DNA of 64,000 nt from an uncultured Cryptobacterium sp. (GTDB lineage Bacteria > Actinomycetota > Coriobacteriia > Coriobacteriales > Eggerthellaceae): positions 1 to 64,000 of the forward strand of contig CATYOF010000006.1 of the NCBI GenBank assembly GCA_958410215.1, given 5' to 3'. Numbering within the stretch: the stretch's first letter is position 1; every line of letters begins with the position of its first letter. Both the position numbers and the translations under genes were made by a program. This document shows positions 36,103-44,897 of this stretch, piece by piece. The notes below the pieces were generated by a model that saw nothing but the letters and a program-made list of their open reading frames with translations, made no database searches and was not told the DNA's origin.

Positions 36103-36546
36103 CTAGGCACCTTTCTTTTGTTCTTTAAGCTTTTTGGCTTTTTCTTCAAGAACAGCTACACCCTGAACAACCGCATCAATAATTGCTTCAGGACGAACTG
36201 CACAACCAGGTGCATATACATCAACCGGAATCGCCTGGTCTATACCACCAATAACGTTATAGCAGTCATGGAAAATACCACCGGAACAGGCGCAAACTCC
36301 ACAAGCAACCACAACTTTTGGCTCAACCATCTGGTTGTAAATTTCTTGAATAACACTGATATTGCGCTGATTAACACTGCCCGTTACCAAGAAAATATCA
36401 GCATGCTTTGGATTGCCTGTATTAATTACACCAAATCGTTCCGCATCGTAGAGCGGCGTAAGCGCAGCAAGAACTTCAATATCACAACCATTGCAGCTTG
36501 AACCGTCATAATGAATAATCCAAGGAGATTTAGAAAGTGCAGACAT
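36103..36546 (-). CDS. echC: Ech-type hydrogenase, small subunit EchC
   Basis: The 147-residue subunit holds the proximal [4Fe-4S] cluster next to the NiFe site, like NuoB. It shows 'GSSCNGCDIEVLAALTP', 'VVACGVCACSGGIF' and 'YAPGCAVRPEAI', supplying the four cysteine ligands. A Lys-rich helix ends the protein. It is two bases upstream of echD. Confidence 0.94.
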   Translation of the reverse strand: MSALSKSPWIIHYDGSSCNGCDIEVLAALTPLYDAERFGVINTGNPKHADIFLVTGSVNQRNISVIQEIYNQMVEPKVVVACGVCACSGGIFHDCYNVIGGIDQAIPVDVYAPGCAVRPEAIIDAVVQGVAVLEEKAKKLKEQKKGA

Positions 36547-36555
36547 ATCTTCTCC

Positions 36556-37437
36556 TTACAGATAAATTAACAAACCAATATTAATGCCAGCGAAAACAAG
36601 GGTAACAATCCAAGCGGACTTCAAAAGGAGTTGCCACTTAACGCGAGCAAAATTGTTGTCGATCCAAATTTCCAGCAGGTAAATAAAAACCAACGCAACA
36701 ATAACAATAGGGATACAAACCGGATTACCCCAAACAAAGAACATTCCTACCCACGCCAAGAACAAGATGTTTTCACACCAGTGCATAATTTCTACTTGGC
36801 CAAGCACCTTGCCTGACATTTCGGTGGTAACGCCTTTTACCAAATCCTGGTGAGCGTGATGCGAATAGGATAAGTCGAACGGAGACTTCCTTAACTTAAT
36901 GGTAAGAATATAGAGCAAACCCAAAAAGACGCCAATAGCAGGACCAATGATGGGATAGTCCCCATGCAAAACCGTGGAAACATTAAAGCTACCCGTTGCC
37001 AGGAAGAATCCTACGGCAAGAAGCAATACCATGGGTTCATAGGCCATTACCTGCAAAGTTTCTCGATGTGCGCCAACTTCTGCAAACGGAGAACGAGCCG
37101 CATAAGCTGCCATGATGAACAGCATCTCTGCCAAGGTAATAACAAAGATGCACAAAAGCAGATTGCCTCCGCTGAAAAAAACGCCACCCGCAATAAAAGT
37201 AAAGATTAAAGCCCAGAACACATAGGTTCCAATTGCGGTATTAACTGCCGAATTTTCTTTCGAGAATAACTTGCGTACATCGTAGTAAGGCTGAAGCAAA
37301 GGAGGACCAACACGTCCTTGCATACGCGCCGTAACCTTACGATCTAGGCCAGCAAGCAAACAGCCTAACACCGTAGCCACAACTGCAAATATGGCCGAGG
37401 CAAGAAGAGTAATGAGAATTGAAACTATCGTATTCAT
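36556..37437 (-). CDS. echB: Ech-type hydrogenase, NuoH-like membrane subunit EchB
   Basis: The 293-residue protein has about eight membrane helices and the NuoH-type cytoplasmic loop 'RKVTARMQGRVGPPLLQPYY' and 'FAEVGAHRETLQ'. It links the hydrophilic arm to the ion pump. The ATG at 37437 follows AAAGGAG; the longer frame runs into echA. Confidence 0.94.
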   Translation of the reverse strand: MNTIVSILITLLASAIFAVVATVLGCLLAGLDRKVTARMQGRVGPPLLQPYYDVRKLFSKENSAVNTAIGTYVFWALIFTFIAGGVFFSGGNLLLCIFVITLAEMLFIMAAYAARSPFAEVGAHRETLQVMAYEPMVLLLAVGFFLATGSFNVSTVLHGDYPIIGPAIGVFLGLLYILTIKLRKSPFDLSYSHHAHQDLVKGVTTEMSGKVLGQVEIMHWCENILFLAWVGMFFVWGNPVCIPIVIVALVFIYLLEIWIDNNFARVKWQLLLKSAWIVTLVFAGINIGLLIYL

Positions 37438-37454
37438 TTCTATATCTCCTTTGC

Positions 37455-39395
37455 CTAAAGAATCCCTACGGAAACGGTTAAATAGATCGCCCAAATAAAG
37501 GCTGCTGCCAGCAATACATAACAGGCAATAGTACCGATGGGCCTAATCTTTGCTTCACCAAATACGGGTTCAAGATACCAATTTCGTGCCGTAGCGGCAG
37601 TAGGTTGTGAAAGCGAATTAACAAACGTACGCTGCGCATTATCAACCGAAATACCTGATAAGTATGCATCGGTTTTGCGTACGTTCTTCTTAAACTTGCG
37701 CATGCCACCCAACAAAACAACAGCCATAACCAAGCAGATTACTGCTGCAATATACAAGTCGTCATCCAAAATAGGTTGAATAGCAATACCAAGAACGGAT
37801 GCGATATAGGGTTCAATCAAGTAATCGGACATAAGCGGAATAGTTGCACAGCATACCAATGCCAAAATGGTAAAGGTCATGGTAGCAATCCATTCACTCC
37901 AATGAACCGTTTTTTCAATACTTTCAGAAGTGCCGGTAATACCTGCAAGTTTTCCTAGCCATTTACCCCAGAACATAAAGGTTGCTGCTGAACCGAACGC
38001 CAACATAAGCAATAGCGCAAACTGACGAGTATCAACAAACGATACGAGCGTTGCCCACTTCGCAACCAACATACCAAAAGGAGCCAAGAACATGATCATA
38101 ATGCCCACGATCATCATGCGTGATAAGCGAGGCATACGTTCAAACAGCAAGTCCATATCTTCGATATCACGCGAGCCAATGTGGTGTTCTGCAGTGCCTA
38201 CGCACAGGAACAAGAGACTCTTCGCAACTGCATGGAAGATTACCAACAAAATTGCTGCCCATATAGCTTCAGCAGTGCCTACACCCGCGCATGCCGTAAT
38301 AAGACCTAAATTAGCAACGGTTGAATAGGCTAAAACGCGCTTACCATTTGATTGCGAAATTGCCATCATCGAACACAGAAGGAAGGTAATACCACCTACC
38401 AGAATTACCAGAATAGACGGTGCAAACGATACCGCGTAAATAGGTGCGCATTTAATAAGCATAAATACGCCCGCTTTTACCATAGTTGAAGAATGGAGCA
38501 AAGCCGAAGTTGGTGTTGGTGCAACCATGGCGCCTAACAACCACGTATGGAACGGCATCTGGGCTGCTTTGGTAATACCAGCCAAGCTTAAGCAGGTAAG
38601 CGGAAGAACCACATACGTTGGAGCGATGGTGCCAAAAACAATGAAGTCCATAAAGTCAATGCAGCTAAATTGAATAGCCAAATAGAACAGCGCTGCAAGA
38701 AATGCGATACCGCCCACTAAGTTCATAATAATTTGACGGAATGCATTACGAATGGCTTCGTCGGTTTTAGTAAAGCCAATAAGCAAAAACGAACAGAGTG
38801 TCGTGACTTCCCAGGCAGTAAACAGCCAAATCATATTATTAAAGAAAATGATTCCATACATGGCCGAAAGGAACACGAACATCAAAGCAAAAAACGTAGG
38901 ACGCCTATCGGGCATCTCTGTTTCGGGATGATGAATACCAAAATAGAAGTCATGCATGTAGCCAATGGAATACACGCAAATGCCCGTACCTACAATGCCA
39001 ATAATAAGCGCCATGATTAAGGACAGCGAGTCGATATACAAACTACGAGTGCACTCAAGACCATGAGCAAACATGGATTCGTATACCAAAGTTCCAATAA
39101 TCTGGACAAGCGCTAAGACCAATGCAGGAACGTTGCGATACTTCAACGCAAAGGCGATGATAGTAACCGCAATAAGGACATCAACCCCAAGGAAAATGTA
39201 ATCCACATATATTGATTCAAATGAAAAATACGTTCCTGTTGTTCCGATATTGGTAACAACCAAAACAATTGAGGCAATAGCAATTGCCGCTGAACCAATA
39301 CACACAATGACATTACGGGGTCTGGTCTTTCTGAAGACCATAAGGAGACCCGCAATTACGAGCGGAAATAGGATAAGAAATCCAAGCATTTCCAT
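37455..39395 (-). CDS. echA: Ech-type hydrogenase, antiporter-like subunit EchA
   Basis: This polytopic 646-residue protein is related to NuoL/NuoM and Mrp antiporters and forms the ion-translocating module. The conserved core includes 'AAQMPFHTWLLGAMVAPTPT' and 'HSSTMVKAGVF'. The start is ATG 39395, with AGAGGTGG six bases upstream; ATG 39401 is too close to that site. It opens the six-gene operon in the canonical echABCDEF order, so the encoded complex should couple H2 evolution or uptake with ferredoxin to a proton or sodium gradient. Confidence 0.92.
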   Translation of the reverse strand: MEMLGFLILFPLVIAGLLMVFRKTRPRNVIVCIGSAAIAIASIVLVVTNIGTTGTYFSFESIYVDYIFLGVDVLIAVTIIAFALKYRNVPALVLALVQIIGTLVYESMFAHGLECTRSLYIDSLSLIMALIIGIVGTGICVYSIGYMHDFYFGIHHPETEMPDRRPTFFALMFVFLSAMYGIIFFNNMIWLFTAWEVTTLCSFLLIGFTKTDEAIRNAFRQIIMNLVGGIAFLAALFYLAIQFSCIDFMDFIVFGTIAPTYVVLPLTCLSLAGITKAAQMPFHTWLLGAMVAPTPTSALLHSSTMVKAGVFMLIKCAPIYAVSFAPSILVILVGGITFLLCSMMAISQSNGKRVLAYSTVANLGLITACAGVGTAEAIWAAILLVIFHAVAKSLLFLCVGTAEHHIGSRDIEDMDLLFERMPRLSRMMIVGIMIMFLAPFGMLVAKWATLVSFVDTRQFALLLMLAFGSAATFMFWGKWLGKLAGITGTSESIEKTVHWSEWIATMTFTILALVCCATIPLMSDYLIEPYIASVLGIAIQPILDDDLYIAAVICLVMAVVLLGGMRKFKKNVRKTDAYLSGISVDNAQRTFVNSLSQPTAATARNWYLEPVFGEAKIRPIGTIACYVLLAAAFIWAIYLTVSVGIL

Positions 39396-39761
39396 GGGCA
39401 TCCACCTCTTCTGGTACTGATAAACAAAATCGCCTGAATGGCGATGTATCTACTCTAGTAGGAAAGAGCGAAACCACTCCCCTATGTTCGCGGGGTTAGC
39501 TTATTTGCTCGGTAAATGGAAAAGAGTTTTCTAGGACAACACCATTCCATACGTCAAAAAATGCTTCAAAACACCCCTACTTAAAAAGTAGTGAGTGGTC
39601 GTTTTTAAGTAATTACGCGATACCTTACACCTGGTGATGTCCTACCAAACACAAATTCATACGATAAGAGTGCATTAAGAAAAGACGTGTTGTTCCTACA
39701 AAACACAAAGGGGAGTTAAAAATTCTTGATGCATAGGTACTCATTAAACAAGGAGGAAGAA
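39396..39761. promoter_or_regulatory. divergent control region between ech operon and caiD-like gene
   Basis: No gene is present. A perfect inverted repeat ACTTAAAAA/TTTTTAAGT (39579-39587 with 39602-39610) and two near-identical 15-base direct repeats (CCTACCAAACACAAA at 39641-39655 and CCTACAAAACACAAA at 39695-39709, 54 bases apart) look like operator elements. AAGGAGG lies just before the caiD-like ATG. Confidence 0.5.
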
Positions 39762-40547
39762 ATGGCAGATTATTTTGGAACTGACACCGTAGTTTCAGAG
39801 CTGCGCGAAGACGGTTTGCTTATTATTCGCATCAACCGTCCTGACATGGCAAACGCCCTCAATGGCGCTACTTCAAAGGCCATGGAAAACATTATGAACA
39901 ATGCAGAAACTGATCCTGCGGTTCGCGCAATTATTGTTACGGATACCGGCAAGGTATTCTGTGCAGGCGAAGACCTTTCTGAACTTTCCGAAGGCGGCGA
40001 ATGCCAGACCGTTACCGAACACGGCTTTGGCGGCTTGACCGCTCGTACCTGCTCTAAGCCTGTTATTGCAGCTTGCAATGGTTCTGCTACTGGTGGCGGT
40101 ATGGAAATTGCACTTTCCTGCGACATGGTAGTAGCTTCAGATCGCGCTAAGTTTGGTTGCACCGAAGTAGGTCTTGGCATTATTGCTTCTACCGGTGGTA
40201 TTGTTCGCCTCGCCCGCGATATCAACCGTAAAGACTGCATGGAACTTCTGCTCACCGGCAAGAAGATCAAGGCCGAAGAAGCACAGAAGCTTGGTCTAAT
40301 CAATTATGTAGTTCCAGCTGAAGAAGTTATGGATAAGGCAATCGAACTTGCTGAGCAATGCTTAAAGAATGCTCCTCTTGCTTTGAAATGGACCAAGTAT
40401 TTGGTACATGCTGCTGATCAGATGTCTGAAGAAGACGCCATGAAATATTGTGATGCGGCATATCGCTTCCTTGAAAAGACTGAAGACGGCATTGAAGGCC
40501 CTGCAGCATTTGTTGAGAAGCGCGAGCCTGTTTGGAAGGGCCGCTAA
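39762..40547 (+). CDS. caiD: crotonase-family enzyme, CaiD-like carnityl-CoA dehydratase
   Basis: The 261-residue protein has exactly the length of E. coli CaiD, which interconverts L-carnityl-CoA and crotonobetainyl-CoA. The ending 'IEGPAAFVEKREPVWKGR' is nearly that of CaiD as I recall it. Crotonase features include 'GKVFCAGEDL' and the oxyanion-hole region 'ACNGSATGGGMEIALSCDMV'. AAGGAGG precedes the ATG at 39762. It is the only clearly intact enzyme gene of a caiB/caiC/caiD-like set here (43761-46424), so the pathway may be lost or the enzyme recruited elsewhere. An enoyl-CoA hydratase of other specificity remains possible. Confidence 0.85.
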   Translation: MADYFGTDTVVSELREDGLLIIRINRPDMANALNGATSKAMENIMNNAETDPAVRAIIVTDTGKVFCAGEDLSELSEGGECQTVTEHGFGGLTARTCSKPVIAACNGSATGGGMEIALSCDMVVASDRAKFGCTEVGLGIIASTGGIVRLARDINRKDCMELLLTGKKIKAEEAQKLGLINYVVPAEEVMDKAIELAEQCLKNAPLALKWTKYLVHAADQMSEEDAMKYCDAAYRFLEKTEDGIEGPAAFVEKREPVWKGR

Positions 40548-40634
40548 GCTTACTTCTAAGGTTCTTAAAACCTTTTTACAGACACTTCGGAAATTTTGAT
40601 TTACTTCATTATTTCGATCTTCATCCCTAATTTA

Positions 40635-40693
40635 GCCCGCCCGAAAACCGTCCTCACCCTTCCTCACACACAATGATTATGGTTAGGGCGGGC
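40635..40693 (+). terminator. GC-rich inverted repeat after the caiD-like gene
   Basis: GCCCGCCC (40635-40642) pairs with GGGCGGGC (40686-40693) across a 43-base loop. The loop is long for an intrinsic terminator. Confidence 0.35.
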
Positions 40694-40732
40694 ATTTAGA
40701 AATTCGTATGGACATTCATTCATATCCCTCCC

Positions 40733-40773
40733 CACAAGAAAAGACGCCTTTCCGCTAGGCGTCTTTTCTTGTG
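40733..40773. terminator. strong 17-bp hairpin terminator
   Basis: A perfect 17-bp stem (40733-40749 with 40757-40773) with a 7-base loop contains a TCTTTTCTT run on its 3' arm. It probably ends caiD-like transcription and directly abuts the TGTCAC repeats. Confidence 0.85.
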
Positions 40774-40860
40774 TGACAGGGCACTTGTCACGCACTCGTC
40801 ACAGTCACTATTCGTGACAGCCGGGTGTGAGCCGAACAGCCGGACAGGGCACTTGTCACA
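40773..40860. repeat. cluster of GTGACA/TGTCAC repeats
   Basis: GACAGGGCACTTGTCAC occurs twice (40775-40791 and 40843-40859), with CGTCAC/GTGAC fragments between. The first copy forms GTGACA-N7-TGTCAC. A related hairpin, GCGTGACAA/TTGTCACGC, lies at 41581-41606 on the far side of the aspartokinase fragment. These look like copies of a dispersed intergenic repeat. Confidence 0.6.
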
Positions 40861-41189
40861 CTGTATCTGCGGTAGAGCGTATTACGCTGCAATTTGGTGC
40901 TACTTCTTTAATGGATGACAACATTGCTAAGGTTTCTTTAGTGGGCACAGGTATGAAGTCAAGCCCTGGTGTTGCTGCTAAGGCGTTTGCGGCACTGGCG
41001 GAAAACAACGTTAATATCATGATGATTTCCACCAGCCCTATCCGTATTTCTGTTGTGGTTGAAGGTAGTCAGGTGCAGACCGCGGTTCGTTGTTTACATA
41101 CCGCATTTGGTTTGGACTCTGATAGCATCTTCGAGGAAACCCAACTTTCCCCAGAAGAAATTGCTGCAAAGATGGCTAAGGGCCGTTAA
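40827..41189 (+). pseudogene. detached C-terminal ACT domain of aspartokinase
   Basis: From about 40914 the frame encodes ~90 residues matching the end of aspartate kinase: 'KVSLVGTGMKSSPGVAAKAF', 'NVNIMMISTSPIRISVVV' and a C-terminal helix ending 'KMAKGR'. The kinase domain and the first ACT domain are absent, and the upstream sequence is repeat DNA. I see no good Shine-Dalgarno at the 40914 ATG. It is most likely a relic of a partial lysC copy or the 3' end of a gene split by rearrangement; a stand-alone ACT protein is less likely. Confidence 0.75.
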
Positions 41190-41249
41190 CAGAAGCAAAG
41201 CTGCTGCGTTTGTCCCGAAGATAATAAAAGGTCATTAACCTTTACTCTT

Positions 41250-41280
41250 AATAGCCGTTCTTCGTAACGGCTATTTTTCT
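41250..41280 (+). terminator. terminator after the aspartokinase fragment
   Basis: A perfect 10-bp stem AATAGCCGTT/AACGGCTATT (41250-41259 with 41266-41275) with a 6-base loop is followed by TTTTCTTTT. It may be the original lysC terminator carried along with the fragment. Confidence 0.85.
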
Positions 41281-41600
41281 TTTAGGTAAAGAATCCGGTG
41301 TTTAAAGGAATTCGGTTTTGATAGGCCTGTTTTTGGCAAAAACCTAGCTTATCGGGCTGGCGGTTTTGATTTATCTATGCATTGCATGGATGAACTATAT
41401 ATCTATATGTAAATTGTGAATATGAAAGGCCAAATTCGAGTCTTATCGGGTTAAAAAATGCTCTCATTTTTCGGAAAACCCGAAAACAGCAACCCGATAA
41501 GCGCAAAATTTGCCAAAAATGACCCTAAAAACGTACGTTTTTAATTATATGAGCTAGAAAGAGATAGTGTGCTCTATCTAGCGTGACAAATGCCCACTTG
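41281..41600. other. gene-free region packed with inverted repeats
   Basis: CTTATCGGGTT (41442-41452) pairs with AACCCGATAAG (41491-41501) and encloses two smaller hairpins, AAAAATG-CTCT-CATTTTT and a TTCGG/CCGAA one. GGCCAAATT and AATTTGCC extend the outer stem. A third CTTATCGGG lies at 41348-41356, GTTTTT-GGC-AAAAAC at 41329-41343, and a 16-base perfect palindrome AAAAACGTACGTTTTT at 41527-41542. No coding potential is seen. A structured RNA or a small mobile-element relic would both fit. Confidence 0.5.
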
Positions 41601-43010
41601 TCACGCGATTTTGCTTGTTTCGGCCAAAGACTTTCCGCGCGTTTCAGGCGCCATGAAAATGGAAAGAACAAGCGCCAAAATTACCAACGCAGCTGCCGCA
41701 AGCATAGTGGGACCAACGCCAAATTGTTCAAGCATAATAGGTGTGCCATACGTTGAAATAATAGTCCCTACACGAGAAATAGAGATTGCAATACCTACCG
41801 CAGAAGCACGAACAGCCGTAGGGAATAATTCGTTGGGATATAACCATTGCAAAATGCCAGGTCCACCGCTAAAGAACGCATACAGACCAAATGCAAAGAT
41901 GATAATAAACACTGGAGCTGCGGGGAAAACACCCAGAATAATCAATCCCACCGCCATAAAGGCCAATGACCCAATAAGAAGCGGCCTACGCCCAATAGAG
42001 TTAAGCCAAAACATGGCTGGGAATGTACCAATTAAGAAAAATAAACTTACTGCTGCTTCACCAAGAATAGATTCGCGACCCTCGCCTAAGCCAAACGCAG
42101 TCATGATATCTGGACCAAAAGTGTAAATGGCATACATCGGTACTACTTGGCACAAAATAAGAAGGCCAACATATACCACACGTTTAAAATAGCCACCCTT
42201 AAAGATTTGGGATACGCTGGTGCGACCTACTTGCTCTTCTTCGTTGAAATCGACATCTTCACCATAGACACGATCCATAACAGCACGGGCTTCTTCAAGG
42301 CGCCCCTTAGCACGAAGCCACAAAGGTGATTCAGGAATATCGTGACGACCAATAAGCAGAATTAAACAAGGAATTGCAGCGCTACCCAACATCCATTTCC
42401 AGCCATCAGCAAGAGGAAACAGCGCAAAGCCAACAAAGGCTGCTGCCGTAGCACCAAAATACCAAGAAGCAGAAACCATACCCATTGCGATGGCACGATA
42501 CTTCTTCGAGGTAAATTCGGTAATCATCGCCGTAGAAATGGGATAATCAGCTCCCACAAAAAACCCGATAAGGAAGCGCGCTAACACCAAATGAAGCGGC
42601 TCGGTTGAAAACATCGACAAAATTGACACCACACCAATAGCAATCATGTCGATAATAAACATTTTTCGACGCCCAATAAGGTCAGTTAAGTAACCACCTA
42701 AGATAGCACCAAAAAGAATGCCTAAAAATACCGAAGCGCCAATAGCAGCACTCCAAAATGAATCAAGATCAAAAAGCGGTGTAATTTGGGTAAGAGCTAC
42801 GCCAATAAGAGAAAGCGCATAACCTTCTAAGAATGCTCCACCACTAGAAAAAAAGGTGATTTTACGAAGAAAGGGCGTCATTGCCACGTCATCGATAGTT
42901 TTGCGGGCAGCATGCTTAATCTTTCGACTCACGCTTCCATCGGTTACCGCTTCAACAACCACCTTGGGTGTAGTAACCGACTTTGCTAATGTTTTAAGAT
43001 GCTGCCGCAT
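41601..43010 (-). CDS. MFS transporter, sugar/organic-acid porter type
   Basis: The 469-residue protein has about 12 membrane helices and the MFS signatures 'GGYLTDLIGRRKMF' in loop 2-3, 'PESPLWLRAKGRLEEA' after helix 6, and 'NSIGRRPLLIGSL' in loop 8-9. It resembles the metabolite/H+ and sugar-porter families; the substrate cannot be deduced. The ATG at 43010 follows AGGTGAGA; a GTG at 43019 overlaps that site. Neighbouring genes suggest import of a carnitine-like or other CoA-activated substrate. It appears intact, unlike most genes beside it. A TGTCAC hairpin covers its stop codon. Confidence 0.85.
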   Translation of the reverse strand: MRQHLKTLAKSVTTPKVVVEAVTDGSVSRKIKHAARKTIDDVAMTPFLRKITFFSSGGAFLEGYALSLIGVALTQITPLFDLDSFWSAAIGASVFLGILFGAILGGYLTDLIGRRKMFIIDMIAIGVVSILSMFSTEPLHLVLARFLIGFFVGADYPISTAMITEFTSKKYRAIAMGMVSASWYFGATAAAFVGFALFPLADGWKWMLGSAAIPCLILLIGRHDIPESPLWLRAKGRLEEARAVMDRVYGEDVDFNEEEQVGRTSVSQIFKGGYFKRVVYVGLLILCQVVPMYAIYTFGPDIMTAFGLGEGRESILGEAAVSLFFLIGTFPAMFWLNSIGRRPLLIGSLAFMAVGLIILGVFPAAPVFIIIFAFGLYAFFSGGPGILQWLYPNELFPTAVRASAVGIAISISRVGTIISTYGTPIMLEQFGVGPTMLAAAALVILALVLSIFMAPETRGKSLAETSKIA

Positions 43011-43097
43011 AAATCTCACCTAGTCCTAATCCCATTCGCATATGCCGTAATTCAAATGCGGTTTTGCTCCCGTTTCGTCTGCATCGGAATCTACCAA

Positions 43098-43691
43098 TCA
43101 GAATCGGATTTCTTTTTCTCCAACCTGCCACATACGCGTAGTAAGCGTTTGTCCCGGAATTACCGGTGACGTAATACGCGTCTTGAAGCGTGTCATACGC
43201 TCAGGCTCACCAGGGAACCAAGAAGAAATGATGTGACGCATAGCAAATCCGCCCAGACTAACTCCGTGCGCAATTGGTCGCTCTAAACCGGTTTGTTCGG
43301 TGTATGACCAGTCAATATGCTGCTGATGCCAGTCGCCAATAAGGCGATAAATTAAAGGCATGTTGTACGGCATGGTTTCCGTAACCTGCATATCTGGTGC
43401 ACGGTCGGGTATCTCAACTATATCACGAGGAGGCTTAGGCCCTCCCCAACCGCCGTCGTAGATGCACACATCCCAGGTTTCAACGGTACATATATGAGTG
43501 CCGTCTGCACTATAACTACGGCCTGTTTGCTTCGATAAGCACCCGCGGCCTTCACCACGATCATAAAGCGCATCCTGAGTTACGTATGTTTCAATGATAT
43601 CTTCCATTTTAAAAGGCGCGTGAAGACGAATCTCAAATCCATAGTGAAGTGATCCTGAATAGTCATACCCATAATCTAAAGTGAAGGTCAT
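43098..43691 (-). CDS. MaoC-like (hydratase 2) enoyl-CoA hydratase, apparently shortened
   Basis: The C-terminal half is a MaoC hotdog with 'YRLIGDWHQQHID', where the catalytic Asp and His of the hydratase-2 motif are kept although the usual Asn is His, and 'RPIAHGVSLGGFAMR'. The start 'FTLDYGYDYS' resembles the opening of double-hotdog hydratases, but it passes to the later part of that domain ('EIRLHAPFKMEDI') after only ~20 residues. About 60-70 residues of the N-terminal hotdog seem missing in frame. At 197 residues it is short against ~280. It may be a decaying gene; a natural short variant cannot be excluded. Confidence 0.6.
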   Translation of the reverse strand: MTFTLDYGYDYSGSLHYGFEIRLHAPFKMEDIIETYVTQDALYDRGEGRGCLSKQTGRSYSADGTHICTVETWDVCIYDGGWGGPKPPRDIVEIPDRAPDMQVTETMPYNMPLIYRLIGDWHQQHIDWSYTEQTGLERPIAHGVSLGGFAMRHIISSWFPGEPERMTRFKTRITSPVIPGQTLTTRMWQVGEKEIRF

Positions 43692-43760
43692 TTCCTCATT
43701 AACACCCTCCACGTTGCTGCATCACAGGCCGCTGCACCACCGTACTACCTTGTCGTTGTG

Positions 43761-44897
43761 CTACTTAAGCAGCTTCTTTTCAATCTTCAAGCTGCAGGTA
43801 CGAGGAAATTCGTCAACGATTTCGAAATAAGTTGGCACTTTAAATTTTGCCATTTTACTTTCGCAATACGTTTTTAGTTCCTCAATTGTTACTTTGCTTT
43901 TATCTAAAGGAAGTACAAAAGCCTTAATTGCCTGGTCACGGATGGGATCATCCACACCAATTACTGCCGCTTCAGAAATATTGGGGTGCTCGCAAAGAAT
44001 TTCTTCAATTTCAGTAGTAGAAATATTTTCGCCAGCGCGCTTTACCATATTGGATTTACGGTCAACAAAGAAAAACCAACCGTTGTCATCCTGGTATCCC
44101 TGATCTCCTGTTTTAAGCCAGCCATCTTCAGTAAAGGTTTCTTCAGTGGCTTTTGGGTTGTTGAAGTATTCCAACATAACCGATCGACCTCGTACGCCCT
44201 TTATTTGAATTTCCCCCACTTCACCATGAGGTAATTCTTCATCGTTCATATCGGCAATGCGAACTTCGTAACCCAAACCAGGACGACCAACGGAAGGCCA
44301 ATTACGCTTACCTACGGGAGGGTCAGTTAAAGCCCATCCAATAGATTCCGTAGAACCATAGGTGTTCATAATTTTCACGCCAAAACGTTCTTCAAAGGCT
44401 TCTTTTTCTTCCCCAGGCTTCGTATAAAACTTGGAAAAATCAATTTCAGATTCAGGGGAATCGCTTCCGGCACGCGCAACTAAAAGCCCCTTAGGAAAAT
44501 ATAATCCGCGCTTTAGAAGCTCTTCGTAAGTTTCAAAAAACAGAGGTTCCGTAACCGCACAAACCGCCCCAGAGGTACGAAGAATATATTCAGCCTCATC
44601 GGATAAATACTGTTCATTCACCGGTACCACAATGGCACCAATCTTCGATAATCCAAACAGGCACATCAAGAATTCTGGAGAGCTATGAAGCTGCAGTGCC
44701 ACATGATCGCCTTTTTTAATATTCAACGACAAGAACACATTAGCAATGCGGTTTACGTCCTGATCGAATTCGGAATACGTATATTCAAAAATATCGCCCA
44801 CGCGATTATGAAACGTAAGGAATTGCCTATCACCCTTACGGTCCACTACGCTTTGCCATAAATCGCGAAGCGTTTCATTACCTGCGATATCCGTCAT
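43761..44897 (-). pseudogene. caiC: CaiC-like betaine/carnitine CoA ligase with internal deletion
   Basis: The frame is open over 378 residues, but E. coli CaiC has about 517. The C-terminal part tracks CaiC closely: 'AFEERFGVKIMNTYGSTES', 'DGWLKTGDQGY', 'AKFKVPTYFEIVDEFPR'. Around residue 160 (near 44405-44430) the sequence jumps from the N-terminal domain into the segment just before 'TYGSTES', losing the phosphate-binding loop (the SGTT-x-x-PKG motif) and ~130 residues. Without that loop adenylation should fail. The catalytic lysine region reads 'CSLKIEKK', with Leu where Gly is usual. The ATG at 44897 has GGAGGAGG upstream. Confidence 0.8.
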
